From positions 1 to 64,000 of the forward strand of contig SKCR01035607.1 in NCBI GenBank assembly GCA_019454045.1: a stretch of DNA of 64,000 nucleotides, given 5' to 3'. Under the pieces are notes generated by a model, which saw only the letters and a program-made list of their open reading frames with translations, was not told the DNA's origin and searched no databases. The translations under genes and the position numbers were made by a program. Origin of the DNA: Zanthoxylum bungeanum (lineage: Eukaryota > Streptophyta > Magnoliopsida > Sapindales > Rutaceae). Shown here one piece after another: positions 1-11,664 of the stretch. How positions within the stretch are numbered: the stretch's first letter is position 1; each line of letters begins with the position of its first letter.

Positions 1-299
1 TAAAATTCTCGATTGTCCCAGGTTTTTACAAAAAATACAACCCGTGAACTCAAACCCAGAAACTAACAATTAAATCATAAACTCATTGCCACTAAACCAC
101 ATATTTTGAGAACTTATCACATGACAATGAAATAATAAATTAACTATTTAAATACATAGCCTTTTCTAATAATATTATATTATATGCTACATTTGTCAAC
201 TTTGTAAGAACAAAATTACTGTTAAACATTAAAAAAAAAAATTTGTTTAAATGAGTATTGTAATATAATTCGTGAAAAAAGAATTAAGTGAAAAGTCAT

Positions 300-500
300 T
301 GGGCTGAAAGGAGGTAGGGCTTCGTATACCCAAGTTCATGAAACCAATGGGCCTGAATCCGAAATATTTCATTTATGGGCTGGGTTATTAGGGAAATCGA
401 GCACATAATCCCACAGCGACTGAACTATATATATCAGATAGCCTATATGTCTTCTTATCCAAAGTCAATTCATCTCGTTATCTATCCGTCTTCGTCAAAA
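300..500 (+). promoter_or_regulatory. Possible host-gene promoter remnant
   Basis: Three TGGGCY motifs (300-305, 348-353, 376-381) precede a TATA-like tract (426-434) and a pyrimidine-rich stretch from about 444 that resembles a 5' leader. TGGGCY motifs, known as site II elements, are common in promoters of plant housekeeping genes. No coding sequence clearly follows: the next ATG-initiated candidate is about 1 kb downstream. The motif cluster is visible; the promoter role is inference, and AT-rich DNA gives TATA-like strings by chance. Confidence 0.25.
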
Positions 501-1490
501 TCAACCTATTAATTTTTTTTCATTCTCAAAATTACTCATATTTTGATAAATATATTTAATGATCAAATACAACAATTTCTTTTTTCTAAGAGAAAAATCA
601 ACCCAACAATACATGATTTGTAAAGTTAATGATAGTTTATTGGTTGGGTTTTGTTGCTATGATAGTTTTTGTATGATTTATTAGGCTAAAAACACTTAAT
701 AAAATTTTTAAAAAGACGAAAATTGAAGTTAATTTGAGAAAAAAAAAATTATAAATGGGAGCCGATTTCAGGCGCCCATTGAGGTCCTGGGTGCTCGTTG
801 GGGCCCTGGGCACCCAATATGGCCCTGACTCCTGCGTGGGTGCCCATTATGACCCGGGTGAGCCTCCAAGCGCCGAAACTAACACTCACTTGCAGTATGT
901 TTCAGAAAATTAATTTTTTCACAAATATATTTTAATTTTTGACATATTTCATCATACTAAATATTTCCCTACTAATGAGAAATGATTATATCCTTTCATG
1001 CTTGTGTTTTTGATGAATTTATTCTAAATTATTGGAGAAACAAGAAGATTATATAGTGATTTAGTCTTGAATTTGTGTTCAAGGTTTAAGTTCTCTAATC
1101 CAACTTGTGAGGGTCTAATATTATTTTCTTTGGTCAATAATAATATATTGTCATAGTTGGATTAATTTTGAGGATGAAAAAAATTAATAGGTCAATTTTA
1201 TAAATTTTCCATAGACCTTATCAAAAATATACATAAATATGTAACTTTGTTTATGGTTCTATCTAAAAATTATAAAGTGTATTAAATTTATATTAAATTT
1301 AGGTATACTTGAAACATTTATCAAACATTGGATATACAAATAATATAAAATTGTTGCATGTTTTCTACTTGATACACTTTACGATTTTTAAGTGGATCAG
1401 TAAAGAAAGTTAAAAAATAATGTGTATTTTTTATAATTTTAGATATATGATTAATAATTACCTAAGTATCCCAAAGCTTTTGAAGCCGCA
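500..1490. other. AT-rich DNA without recognisable gene
   Basis: No credible reading frame on either strand. The only distinctive part is a GC-rich island near 757-885, listed separately. The rest is poly-A/T-rich plant intergenic sequence. Confidence 0.6.
757..885. repeat. GC-rich degenerate tandem repeat
   Basis: Several imperfect units built around GGGCGCCCATTG/GGGTGCCCATTA and CCTGGG follow one another, in strong contrast to the AT-rich surroundings. Comparable GC-rich blocks occur inside the LTRs of this window (for example 50700-51250), so this may be an LTR relic. That origin is inference; the repeat itself is seen directly. Confidence 0.45.
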
Positions 1491-1682
1491 ATGGCAATGG
1501 CAAAGGCAATTACAACGACAACAACATCAACAACAGAAGATTGCAGTAGTAGTGGATTGAGTATGCAATCTCTTAGCTCAACTATCCCTCGTTCTTAATG
1601 TCGATTTTTAGCTTCATCTTGCCACCCTCCCAAGTCTCCGCGCCATGCTCTCTCGTCCAAGAGGTGGTATAATGGAATATAG
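1491..1682 (+). pseudogene. Possible first-exon remnant with a transit-peptide-like N-terminus
   Basis: An ATG at 1491 opens 35 codons very rich in Ala, Thr and Ser with few acidic residues, then a TAA (1596-1598). The same frame continues for 27 more codons to TAG at 1680-1682. The composition resembles a plastid or mitochondrial targeting peptide, and a single stop interrupts about 63 codons. No family was recognised. Pararetrovirus-like sequence begins about 45 bp downstream. It could be a chance frame, so confidence is low. Confidence 0.2.
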
Positions 1683-1725
1683 TATGGTTTTCTTTGTATG
1701 AGTATAGAGAACACATTCACAAAAT

Positions 1726-2051
1726 ATGACTTCTCAAACTTTAATCGAGTCTAATCCTACTGAACTTGTCTAGCTTTCGTCTAATCTTTCTCTTCCCCGT
1801 TATTGTTCTAAACGAATTTCCTCCAAGATTGAAAACCTTAAGGAATATTCTTATATTCCAGAAGGGGATCAGGTTGGAGAATCCTTTATGCCTCTAGTTA
1901 ATCATTATAATATGTATAAAAAATCCAACTCTATTACTAGAAGTATTCGCATTTTGATCTCTACCCAATGACCTATACCAAGAGAGTATATTCAGTCTTC
2001 TAAACTGGACCAATGAACTCTCCAAGCAACCAAAGCAGAGTAGTATGTCAC
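1726..2051 (+). pseudogene. Endogenous pararetrovirus-like fragment, left part
   Basis: An ATG at 1726 starts a degenerate frame with in-frame stops but long readable stretches, including PEGDQVGESF and PIPREYIQSS. It stops exactly at the solo LTR at 2052, and related coding sequence resumes at 5182. Read with the right part, it looks like the N-terminal region of a plant caulimovirid (florendovirus/petuvirus-type) polyprotein or a related retroelement gag. It is non-functional. Assignment rests on the right-hand part and is tentative. Confidence 0.35.
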
Positions 2052-5000
2052 TGTCACTTCCCCGAAAAACTTGGACATACGACCGGCATGAGACAACATT
2101 GCCATTTCCCTGAGCCTATAACGTGTACATGCATGACATGTTGTGATTCATATTGTGCTGATTAATTTACATAAATGCATGGCTGTCATACGTATAATGA
2201 ACATGAAATGCATAAACATGTTATACGCGACGTGATCTACTTTCATGGCGTACATAGCTATTATACCTGAGCATGAACTACATGTAACATGGTACATGAT
2301 CATAAATATGCGTGCACTGATTGACCGTGACTCATACATACATGCAAATATAGCTCGACCTCATGGTCTGACTTGATAAATACCACTCTAATGGGCCCCG
2401 ACTCTGAGAACTTGACTAGCGTGATGCTAATGACTGTTGATGGTTCCCATCTCCTCCAAAGCTCGTCCTCCACATGCGAGAATATGATATTCCTAGAAGA
2501 CTGAAAATGGGGATAATAAGTCATAGAAAGACTTAGTGAGTGAATGTAAAGACGTAACAACATACTATCATATAAGTAATTAATTGAAAACTATGTCAAA
2601 CCTGGATCATGGAACATAATAAAATACAGATACAATATGTAAACTATATCATGATTGGAAACCTGTAACATGGTTGAACATTGAACATGATAACGTGAAT
2701 GTGACATAAAATAGAAAATATGTCATGACCTTGACATGGGTTATTCGTGAAGCTGAAAACTGTTACGTGACTTGAAAACTGTAAACTTGACATGATCTGG
2801 AAAACATAGCTGAAAATATGAATGAATGCATGACTGAAAACATGACTGAATACTCAAATGTGTTTGTGAACTATAACATGAAAATATAACTGTAAAACAT
2901 AAATGTGAACTTAAAAACATAAACTTATACTAAAAACGTAACTTGAACTGAAAACATAAGCGTTATCTAAATCTGTATATGTGATCTAGAACCATAATCA
3001 TAAACCCAAATCCGTGAGCATGCCTAAAAATTGACTTTCCTGAAAAATCACAACAGTATCGTAACCTGGACCTGGGGGAGTGAAACCTACTTAGCGGGAC
3101 CTAACACCGCGTAAGCAGGGGAACATGATCATGAACATGAGCTTATGAGGGTGATCAGTGCTTCATGAGGCAACGCGAGCATACTCTGGATGTTAAACAT
3201 GAGGGAACGATATTCCACTAATGGTTTGAAAATATTTTCATACTTGAACTTGTAAAATATTTACTGTAAAACTTAAAGTCAATTTTCATGAAAACTAAAA
3301 ATTGAAAACGTATAACGTGAAAACATAATCATGTTCATGAAACATAATCTGAAAATATGTATCATGAAAATTTAAACTAAAAATATAGTCTATATACGTG
3401 ACTCATATGCTGAAAACATAAAACATGAATTGAAATGCGTAAACATGACATGTAAATGCGTAACACGAAATCTGAAAACTGAAAACTGAAAACATGAAAT
3501 AGAAACTAATCATGAGTTGTAAGCGTCAAAACATAGACTGACACATAAATCATGATCTGACATGCGTATTGTCTTATGCATACAATACCTTTACAATGTT
3601 CATTACCTATTTTAGAGTAGGTATGGTATGAACACCATCTGAACAGAGTCCTAACAAGTACTTCTAACATAAGAACATACATGCTTACATGAACTGAAAA
3701 CATGGTGTATAAATGTTAAGTGAAAACATGAACTAAATATGTAAGCTGAAACTTAAGCTGAAACATATAAACTGGTAACGTAAGTTGATAACATGAGCTG
3801 GGAACGTAAACTGACTACGTAATTGAAAATATAGACTGAATGCATAAATATAAGATGTGAATTGAAGACATAAACTGGATACGTAAGCTGCTAACGTAAC
3901 TGAAATGTAAATTGAGAACATATACTGAAAATAATGTATTACATAACGTAAATAACTTGAAAACATAAGACAGAGGAATATGATTAACATTTACTCAAAG
4001 ACTGATGATGTAATGCTCGCATGTCTGAATGCAACTGGAGGAACTCTTGCGTGAAAACTAACATGTGTTTAAGTACGGTTAGCATACTCGAACATAATGA
4101 TTATATACATGATCGTGAATTCCGTGATGCATGCACATGTTGTAATATGGGTATCCATATTGACATGATAGCTTAAGACGTCTACATAATATCTAAGCTA
4201 TCCTGAAATACTGCTTAACTTATATTGAACTGCTAACGCTACGTGACATGCTTGTGACATGACGTGCTCGTGACATTCTAAAGCAATGTTTCAATGCAAC
4301 CGACTCAGTCACTTGAAATACCTAAAACATACATGGAAACCAAAATCCCCAACTCGGCCAAAATGCTCGAAAACTCTAACGTGCCTCAAAATCTAAATCT
4401 ATAACTATAATAGCATAATTTTAATTCATAATCAACCCATAATATGTAATTTACGGACATCGATTTCCCAATTACCAAACCACTCAAACCTGTTGCTATG
4501 ACCAATCCAAATCTGTGGTGGTTTAGTCAACACAAATTATGCATATTTCATGCAAATAAACACTTATTTAAAATGTTATGTAAATAATGCACATATTGTA
4601 TTAATAACAACCTATCTAAGCATGATTAATATATTAATCATGCAAGATGAGTACAAATCAAAAATGGATCAAAAAATGGGTTTTGAGAAATTCATGGAAT
4701 TATGCAAATCAAATGACAAAAATGAAGATATTTGACTTATTTGATTCTATTGATGCTTGAAATGCATGAAAAATCTCAAGATTTGACTTAGAAAGGGTAA
4801 AAATTCGAGCTCGTAGAGAGAAAGACGAAGCTGAGGAAATATAAGAGAAGACTGAATTTATAAACTCGTTGGTATCGAGATTTCGTTCTCGTGAATAGTA
4901 TCCCGGTACCAGTAAGCAAATCGAGTCCATAACTAGTTTAATGACCGAGATGAGTGTTCTGCCATCGAGATCCCCGATTCCAGACTAGGATCCTCGGCTT

Positions 5001-5181
5001 TAGAATATTAAAATAAGGGAAAATGGATGCGAAATGATTCCAAATGCTCGCGAACTTAGACCGTAGCCTCGGTCAACATGCATTCATACTTTGCGAGCGT
5101 AAAACATCGCATTACATGACCTACTTGACCATGATGAACATGATATGTATAATGTATATGCTAAATATATGGGGTGTGACA
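2052..5181 (-). mobile_element. Gypsy-type solo LTR (about 3.1 kb) inside the pararetrovirus-like sequence
   Basis: The segment begins TGTCACTTCCCC and ends GGGGTGTGACA, short inverted termini of LTR type, with similar coding sequence on both sides. The left end (CCCC, then CCGGCATGAG and CTGAGCC) shares organisation with the left end of the gypsy LTR at 26880, and both contain a GCTCGTCCTCC motif (about 2461 here). That places it in the same minus orientation. The flanking 5-mers (gtcac on the left, attac on the right) match only partly. No pol lies inside, so it is best read as a solo LTR or LTR-only relic. The several 60-87-codon frames within it are non-coding. Confidence 0.6.
2750..3990. 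repeat. Degenerate short-period repeat inside the gypsy-type LTR
   Basis: The motif CTGAAAACATAAA/CTGAAAACATGAA recurs dozens of times with variable spacers (TGAACTGAAAAC, GTAAACTGA and similar). It gives Met/Tyr/Ser/Phe-rich spurious frames on the minus strand. It looks like a decayed minisatellite in the R/U5 part of the LTR. Confidence 0.6.
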
Positions 5182-6111
5182 ATTACATTAGAGATCCTTG
5201 ATGAGTTTATCTCTAATTGGAAAAGAGAATGATCGGGATTCACAAAGAAGCACTAGACAGAGAAGAGCCATTGTCGAACTATCACAGAGCATTAGAGATC
5301 CTCAGAGAATGACTTTTAAATGCCCAAAATCCACACAAGGTATCCTAAAGAACCTACAGACTCACATGTGTAGTATCTTTGAAGTCTTGATGTCTCTGCC
5401 ACAAATCCAGCCAAGCATGATGTTTATGCCTCAAACATCATTTTACTAGGAAGAGTTACATCCTCTAGAGAAACACATATATCATCAAACAAGGGTTTTC
5501 ACAGAACCCTTTGTTCGTCCATTTGTAGTCACTCCTAATAGAAAATTGAAGAAACCACAATAGTTTGATGCAGTTCTTTATTGGCAAACTCAAAATGCTA
5601 GAGCTCAAAATATTATTCTCCACGGTATTGAAAGGAAAGTTAATCATGTGGTAAGACATGTTCAACAGGCAAATGCCAAGAGATATTTTTTAGCAGAACA
5701 AATTCAGTAGCTATCTGAAAAGACTTAAGCTAGAATCACTCAATTGGACCAGGAACTAAAATCCATGATAAAACATAGATACTGTGGCTCTGAGTTTATC
5801 CTGAAATAAGCTGAACTAGCCTGTATGGAAAACAGATAGACAACCTTTGTACACTCATTCTCTCTCACCCAACCTTTAGCAAACCAATATCAGTTTCCCT
5901 TTTACTACCTACTAACCATTTTATTCCACATTTCCAACAACTTCCAATTATTCATAAATTTTCAGTATGATCCATGAGATATACAAACCTTTATCTTCAA
6001 ACAAACACCACTTGTAACACAGGTTCCATACCCAATCCTAATCTTAATTCTACAGAACCGTCCACTTCAAAGAACCTGAATATCAGATCCTTTCTAACCA
6101 GACCACACCTT
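5182..6111 (+). pseudogene. Endogenous pararetrovirus-like fragment, right part
   Basis: Translation in shifting frames gives a region resembling the central part of florendovirus/petuvirus-type polyproteins: YWQTQNARAQN (about 5580), a coiled-coil-like IERKVNHVVRHVQQANAK (about 5628), then ITQLDQELKSMIK and a GSEF motif (about 5738-5800), followed by a Pro/Thr/Asn-rich tail to about 6110. Several in-frame TAG/TAA codons and frameshifts break it. An alternative is a retroelement gag of similar design. The fragment is old, has no reverse transcriptase domain here, and is cut on the right by the LTR at 6112. Confidence 0.45.
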
Positions 6112-7900
6112 TGTTGGGATATATGCCCTAAAGCTTCATGTAATGCAAACAGAATTATATGTTATGAAATAATAAGATACATTATTCATTTATCAAAGTG
6201 TTTGTTTAATATCGCATATTGTAAATTATCTTGTTTACCTTTGATTACTCATGTGCCTTCAGACTTAGTGTATGAGTTTCATACACAAGAAGATTTAAGT
6301 CTGAAATTAGAAATCTAAAATAGTCTATAGAGAACAAACAAAGCAGGTACTTTGTTTGTGGTTTATCTATAGTTATGGTCCATTCTATAATTGTATGGTG
6401 ATCTTTATCCGAGATCGTCTATGTGGTGATATGAGAATGAAAGTACCTTATATGATATGATCATATAGGACATGATCCAAATAGAAATGAGTTTCTTATA
6501 ATATCCGTTAAATAAAGAAATTCATTTCAATATACTAGATGATCATTTATGGATTGATATGAATCATGAGTGTACTGCGAACTCCTGCATGACTGGCTAT
6601 GTCTTTTGATTTACAAATGTGAGGTTGGTGTAGCAATCATGATCAATAGCTACGTACTTTGGGGACATGATTTGGTGTGTAACTGGAGACGTTTTACATA
6701 GATATGGAGTTCTCTCATTCTTTCGAGAAATAAATGAGTCTCTTCTTTAATGGTTGATTCAGTACTTGAACGATTAGTGCGCTCAAGTCTTTCTATTACA
6801 AATATGAAGATTAACAGTCATAATGGTTATGAATAAATTATTCATTAGAGAATCAATGGTACTTAAGGTAAAAATAATTAGAGAGGTATAACAGACATTA
6901 TGACCCGGCTTTAATTATGAGATACTCGTGAAGGGTCAATCCGTATGAAATGACTATATCAATGGACTATATTATCTTTCTACGGCAACGAGAGTGCATC
7001 TATGAGTTTTTAGTGGAATAACCTGAAGTTAATAATTCGAAATATTTAATTAAGAGTTTAATTAATATTCCGAGATTATTGGAGCTCGGAACCGTAGGTC
7101 CATTTGGTCCTCGTGCTAGCTCGATATACTGTAGCATATTAAATATAATTGGATAGTCCAATTATATACTCGCATATGTGTGTGTGTGTGTATTAATATG
7201 ATTAATAATATTATTTTGTTACACTTGAAACTATATGTTGATTTTAATACACGGTTTTTATAATAAATAATTATATAAGTTATTAAATTATATTGTATGA
7301 TTTAATAAAGTTTTTAAATTATAAATTTCCAAAAATTATATTTTGGAAATCCTTTAGTTGGTATAAAAGTTATATTTTTTAAATGGTAACTACACATTCT
7401 TATTTTGTAACATCTTTTATCATGATGATGATATTAAGTAAAAATTAGATGTTAATAAAAAATGAGAGGGTTGGCCGAATTTCTTAAAAGGAAAGGGGAA
7501 GGGTTTTATTTATTTTTTGAAAATCAAAACCCTAAGTATAAAAAGAAAATTGGATTTTTTTTTTTGGAACCCAAGTCATTACAAACCCTAGCCACATTTT
7601 CTTGTTTTAATTTTTCTCTCAAAAGTTGAAGAAAAAAAGAAAAAAAAAACTAAAATATTATTGTGTGATAAATTATTTGATCTCTTTAGTGTATAAATTA
7701 TTTGATCTCTTAAGTGTTTAGAGATTAGTTTGTGAGTATAGCCCATACTATTTCCTATTGGTTGCGAGACATAGCACGAAAGTCCATTCGGAATCGAATA
7801 AAAAATCTTCATCTTCTCATTTTCTTAAACACCACATGACAGTGAGCAGATTTTTCTCAGTGTCGTCACTCGTTGTTATGTAACGAGGCTCGGTTTATTT
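6112..7900 (+). mobile_element. Copia-type LTR, probably solo or 3' LTR
   Basis: It starts TGTTGGGATATATGCCC directly at the edge of the pararetrovirus-like sequence (flank acctt at 6107-6111). An LTR-like promoter and polyadenylation layout is visible on the plus strand: TATAAAAAG at 7537-7545 and AATAAA at 7797-7802, about 260 bp apart. No primer-binding site or gag follows, so a complete element is not present. The right end is not sharply defined; it lies somewhere in 7870-7980. This family differs from the TGTTGGACAA copia family found later. Confidence 0.5.
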
Positions 7901-8113
7901 TATTTTATTGTCCAGAAAAATTGGGAAACATTAAGGGGTGTTTTAAGACTATTATGAGGCTGGTTTTAATTGAAAAATCATACCTGAAAGACATTAAGTG
8001 TAGTTGAAAAGAGAGTAATATTTTTGTCCTAAAGTTATATCAGAATTCACACTTTTTTAGCAATGAATTTTTTATCTTTTTTTTTTTTTTTTTTGCATAA
8101 AATAAAGAAGGAA

Positions 8114-8350
8114 TATCTTCAATCCATGTAACGAGCTTTGGGCCAATGACTCCAAAATCATTTGTCTTTAGGGCACTAGGTGTTAAGACACCCATACAGA
8201 CTTAATTACTCGATTTCAGATGTTTGTTTTTATTTTTATAACATCTTTGATCCATGTAGCGAGCTTTGGGCCAGTGACTCCCAATCCAGTTGGCTTTAGG
8301 GCACTAGGTGTTAAAACACCCATACGGACTTAATGACTCGGATCTCATAC
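8114..8350. repeat. Tandem pair of about 129-bp repeats
   Basis: Copy one starts near 8114 and copy two near 8243. Shared blocks are CCATGTARCGAGCTTTGGGCC, RTGACTCC, TTAGGGCACTAGGTGTTAA and ACACCCATACRGACTTAAT. They differ at several positions and are separated by T-rich DNA. They lie beyond the purine-tract motif of element A, so they probably belong to its 3' untranslated region. That placement is inference. Confidence 0.7.
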
Positions 8351-8805
8351 TTTTTTTTTTGTTTTTTTTTTTATACACATTTTTTTTTTTTTCTTTTTAA
8401 TTTTATTCCATTGCTTTTTAGATGCTTCCTCCAATTAAACTAGAGTACTGAATATTACAAACTTTTCAAATACATCTCATGGTGTATGTTACCATGCATG
8501 TTGATAATATCTGTCAACTGAACATATGAAGATCCAATTTAGTCAGTATTATGGAGAATTCACAAATTAAATAATTCAAAAGAAAATAAAATAAAGATTA
8601 ACTTTTTACGAAATATGTTGAGATACGTCTCAGGAGTGTAAATTCCTTACACAAATATCTCACACCAATTTCACCTGATTAATCAAATTAAGAACACAAA
8701 AACAAAATATATATTTTTTAATTTTTATAAAAAAAAAAATTTGAATTTTTTTGAAGAATTTTGACTAAAAATAACTCAATAAAAACAAGATACTACTCAA
8801 TTATT

Positions 8806-8850
8806 CCCTTCCCCCAAACATAAATGAGACATTGTCCCAAATGTCTTAAA
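8806..8850 (-). promoter_or_regulatory. Polypurine-tract-like motif of the Athila-like element
   Basis: The minus strand reads GGGACAATGTCTCATTTATG followed by TTTGGGGGAAGGG. Plant Athila/Tat elements commonly end their internal region with a GACAATGT...TTTGGGGG motif that serves as, or lies next to, the polypurine tract. Its position left of the LOG pseudogene is the main evidence that the LOG copy lies inside the element. The match is by pattern recognition. Confidence 0.5.
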
Positions 8851-8914
8851 AAGTAGAAGATGAGTTTAGAAGATGGTACCTGGTTAGCTGAAATTCTACA
8901 TCTAAAAATATCAA

Positions 8915-9568
8915 TTAAAGGTTAAGATCCAGATTTATCCGACGCTTTTTACCACGATCGTTATCAGACCAGTTTATCTTGGAAATGATAGGGTCAATTT
9001 ATTGTTCAAATGCTAAGATTTGGTCAATTAAATCATGGGCAGTTCTGGCAGTAAAGAGGAGTTCTTTTACAGGTTTTGACACGAACCCATTTCTTCGGGC
9101 ATCATCAAGAAACACATAAAGAAAATCATAAAATCCATCAGCATTAAATAGTCCAATCGGTTTCTAGTGTGTGTTCAGGTTCGACCAAGATAGTATTGTA
9201 AAAATTTCCTCCATCGTACCCAAGCCATCTGGCAAAGTAATAAAAGCATCAGTACAGTTAATCATTTCTACCATTCATTCAGACATACCTGGTACGATAA
9301 GTTCCTCTCCGTTTGATGGTCTTATAAGATTCACCTCTGCCAAAGGTTTTGAGATGATTCCTAGAACTTGACTACCTCCTTCCTGTACAGCCCTTGAAAC
9401 GATACCCATTAGTCCAAGATTGTCACCGCCATATACTAAGTGCATATTCCTTTCAACTATGACTCTACCCAATTCTTGTCCTGCTTCAACAAACTCTGGC
9501 TTAGAACCAACACTAGTACCACAAAACACATAGATATTTACAACTCGTCTTCTTGAAATGGCTTCCAT
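8915..9568 (-). pseudogene. LOG: LOG-type cytokinin-activation enzyme, intronless pseudogene
   Basis: The minus-strand frame from ATG at 9568 to TAA at 8915-8917 is 217 codons, the usual size of plant LOG proteins, which hydrolyse cytokinin riboside 5'-monophosphates to free cytokinin bases. Recognisable parts are YVFCGTSVGSKPEF near the N-terminus, LVYGGDNLGLMG, DAFITLPDGLGTMEE (the family PGGxGTxxE motif with the first Gly changed to Asp, codon 114), KPIGLFNADGFYDFL, and a basic tail KKRRINLDLNL. Three in-frame stops (codon 98 TGA, 135 TAG, 190 TAA) kill it, yet there is no frameshift and no intron. Plant LOG genes normally contain several introns, so this looks like a copy of a spliced transcript. 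It lies in the sense orientation of the surrounding gypsy element. Confidence 0.85.
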
Positions 9569-9626
9569 TTTTTTATTTATTTATTTTTCAATTCTGGATG
9601 TCTTCAAGAATGCAATGATGAGATGA

Positions 9627-9634
9627 ATTTATAG
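9627..9634 (-). promoter_or_regulatory. TATA-like box upstream of the LOG copy
   Basis: The minus strand reads CTATAAAT about 60 bp before the LOG ATG, with an A/T-rich leader between. If real, the copy includes promoter sequence, which an ordinary processed copy would lack. The local base composition makes a chance match likely. Confidence 0.25.
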
Positions 9635-9837
9635 AACCTGAAAAGGGTGAGTAATAATAGCACTAGTACCTGCCAAATGACAATTATTAGCTAAACAGTA
9701 AAATATATCGTGAAATTCAAAAAAAATCTGGATCTTGTCGGAGAAAATAAAAGAAAAAATCAAAACAAAACAAATCACAATTATTAGATATATACAAAGA
9801 GAAAATAATATTTACAGGAAGTAACATCTTGAAGGAC

Positions 9838-10458
9838 GTCTATGCGTCAGAGACAAGTTTCCCATCCAATTTTCTTATAATTTGGCAAACATGGTCTTTT
9901 AGAGTCAGATTCCCAAGACTTAAATATTGTCTTTCTTTTCGGAATTGTGTATATAACATGTGAATTGCATGATGCACATATCCACTGGAATGCGTCTCAA
10001 GAGTCTTAGATATGTTATCCAAAGACTCCTTACTCAAGCTATCCCTAATGAATTAAATTTTATCTTCACGGTTATCAGACATCATTCCTAAAGAACGACA
10101 ACTAGTATTACATGTCATGCGTGCACATTTATAACAAACACTCATTCTCTTAGCTCTTCTCTTTTTAGCATATGTGCTTCTTCCTAAACCAGATATATAT
10201 GAAACAAAAGAGTCAGAGGACTCACCTGCCAATCAGACCCGTGCTTCAATAATCCAACGAATATCATTAGGAATACCTTTGATCATCATAAGTCTCATTC
10301 ATTCCAAGCGAGCTTTGTAGACTTTCATCAGAGAGTTTTGAGGGAGGGAAAGAAATTGCTTGTGAAGATTTGCGAGAACGTCTTTCATCCTGAAATGTGA
10401 CTTTACCTACACAAATAACACACAAAAATAAAACACATAAATCTAAATATATACACAA
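9838..10458 (-). pseudogene. Unidentified degenerate coding remnant between pol and LOG
   Basis: Minus-strand frames give readable protein broken by a few stops: RRSRKSSQAISFPPSKLSDE (about 10410-10350), GIPNDIRWIIEARV (about 10280-10240), GRSTYAKKRRAKRMSVCYKC (about 10185-10125), then SKESLDNISKTLETHSSGYV (10034-9975) to a stop at 9840. The basic stretch followed by paired cysteines suggests a nucleic-acid-binding protein. The RW-x-x-EA pattern recalls the C-terminal region of FAR1/MULE-type proteins, but I cannot confirm this. It could be a second captured host gene or the element's own extra frame. Confidence 0.4.
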
Positions 10459-10460
10459 AT

Positions 10461-11575
10461 TGCATGGGTTGCCTCCCAGCTAGCGCTAAGTTTAACGTCG
10501 TCAGCTAGACATGACTACCCAAATGTTAGGCTAGATCTGACAGTGTGACATATTCTTTTTATCGCTCAAATGATTCTCCCCAGTAGTGCTTGACACACTG
10601 GCTGTTAACTTTGAATGTATCGTTGGTGTTGGGACCATGTAACTCAACAGCTCCATATGGTAAAACCTAAGTAATCACAAATGAACCCGACCACCTTAAT
10701 TTCACCTTTACAGGGAAAAGTTTCAACCTTGAATTGTATAACAACACATGCTGCCTTGGTTTCAGTTTTCTGCGCACTATTTTTTTTATCATGCCACTTC
10801 TTGGTCTTTTCTTTGTATATTCTGACATTTTTATAAGCCTGTAGGCGAAATTCCTCCAATTCGTTGAGTTGGTGGACCCATTTTTCTCCTACTGATTGTG
10901 GATCAAGATTTAACTTCTTCAGTGCCCAGTACGCCTTGTGTTCAAGCTCCACTGGCATATGGCACACTTTCCCAAACACCATTCGATATGAGGACATACT
11001 AATGGGTGTCTTGTAAGCTGTCCGGTAGGCCCATAATGCATCATCCAATTTTGTAGACCAGTCACTCCTTGTTGGTTCAACGGTTCTCTCCAGGATTCTT
11101 TTGATATCCTTGTTTGAAACTTCAACCTGTCCATTTGACTATGGATGGTAAGTTGTGGTAACTTTATTAGTAACTCCGTATTTTGATAGGAGTGCATCGA
11201 AGTATCTGTTGCAAAAATGTGTGCCACCATCACTGATAATTGCCCGAGGTGTTCCGAAGCGAGTGAAAATATTATTTTTCAGGAATTTTATCACCATTTT
11301 TGAATCATTGGATGGCAATGTTATTACTTCAACCCATTTGGAGACGTAGTCTACTGCTGCAAGACACTATTGACCTCCTCATGTGGAACACAACGCCTCA
11401 GTAATTGATCAGCACGACGTTTGAACAGATACGACTCATCCCAAACATAGTGCTTGACTTCTTTGAAGAACTTCTTTCGTTGCTGATGTGTCCATTCCAA
11501 CGGCCATTTTCTCGATACTATGTAATTTGCATAGTCAGCATACCAAGGGACATCCTTTTGTTTCATGGCGAACAA
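10461..11575 (-). pseudogene. Integrase of Athila-like element A, internally deleted
   Basis: The N-terminal part (11575-11351) reads WYADYANYIV...LFKRRADQLLRRCVP, the start of the HHCC-type region. At about 11358 it jumps directly to VDYVSKWVEVITLPS, so the rest of the zinc finger and the first catalytic Asp are missing. The remainder continues through AIISDGGTHFCNRYFD, [23 protein letters not shown] and [15 protein letters not shown] to the C-terminal [10 protein letters not shown] and GRQP region near 10480. Stops include the one after YHP. It could not catalyse integration. Confidence 0.8.
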
Positions 11576-11664
11576 CTGTTCATCTGGAAAAGTTTATTTG
11601 ATTGTCACTTCATTGCCAGTGTTTCTCCATTCTCGAGCCTTGATAAGTCATATGCCACTTGATT

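Noticed and set aside
3506..3990. Minus-strand frames rich in Met, Tyr, Ser and Phe
   Set aside because: They translate the CTGAAAACATAAA repeat within the solo LTR.
8340..8400. T-rich runs as a possible poly(A) tail of the LOG retrocopy (minus strand)
   Set aside because: They are more than 500 bp beyond the LOG stop and belong to the T-rich surroundings of the 129-bp repeats; no target duplication was seen.
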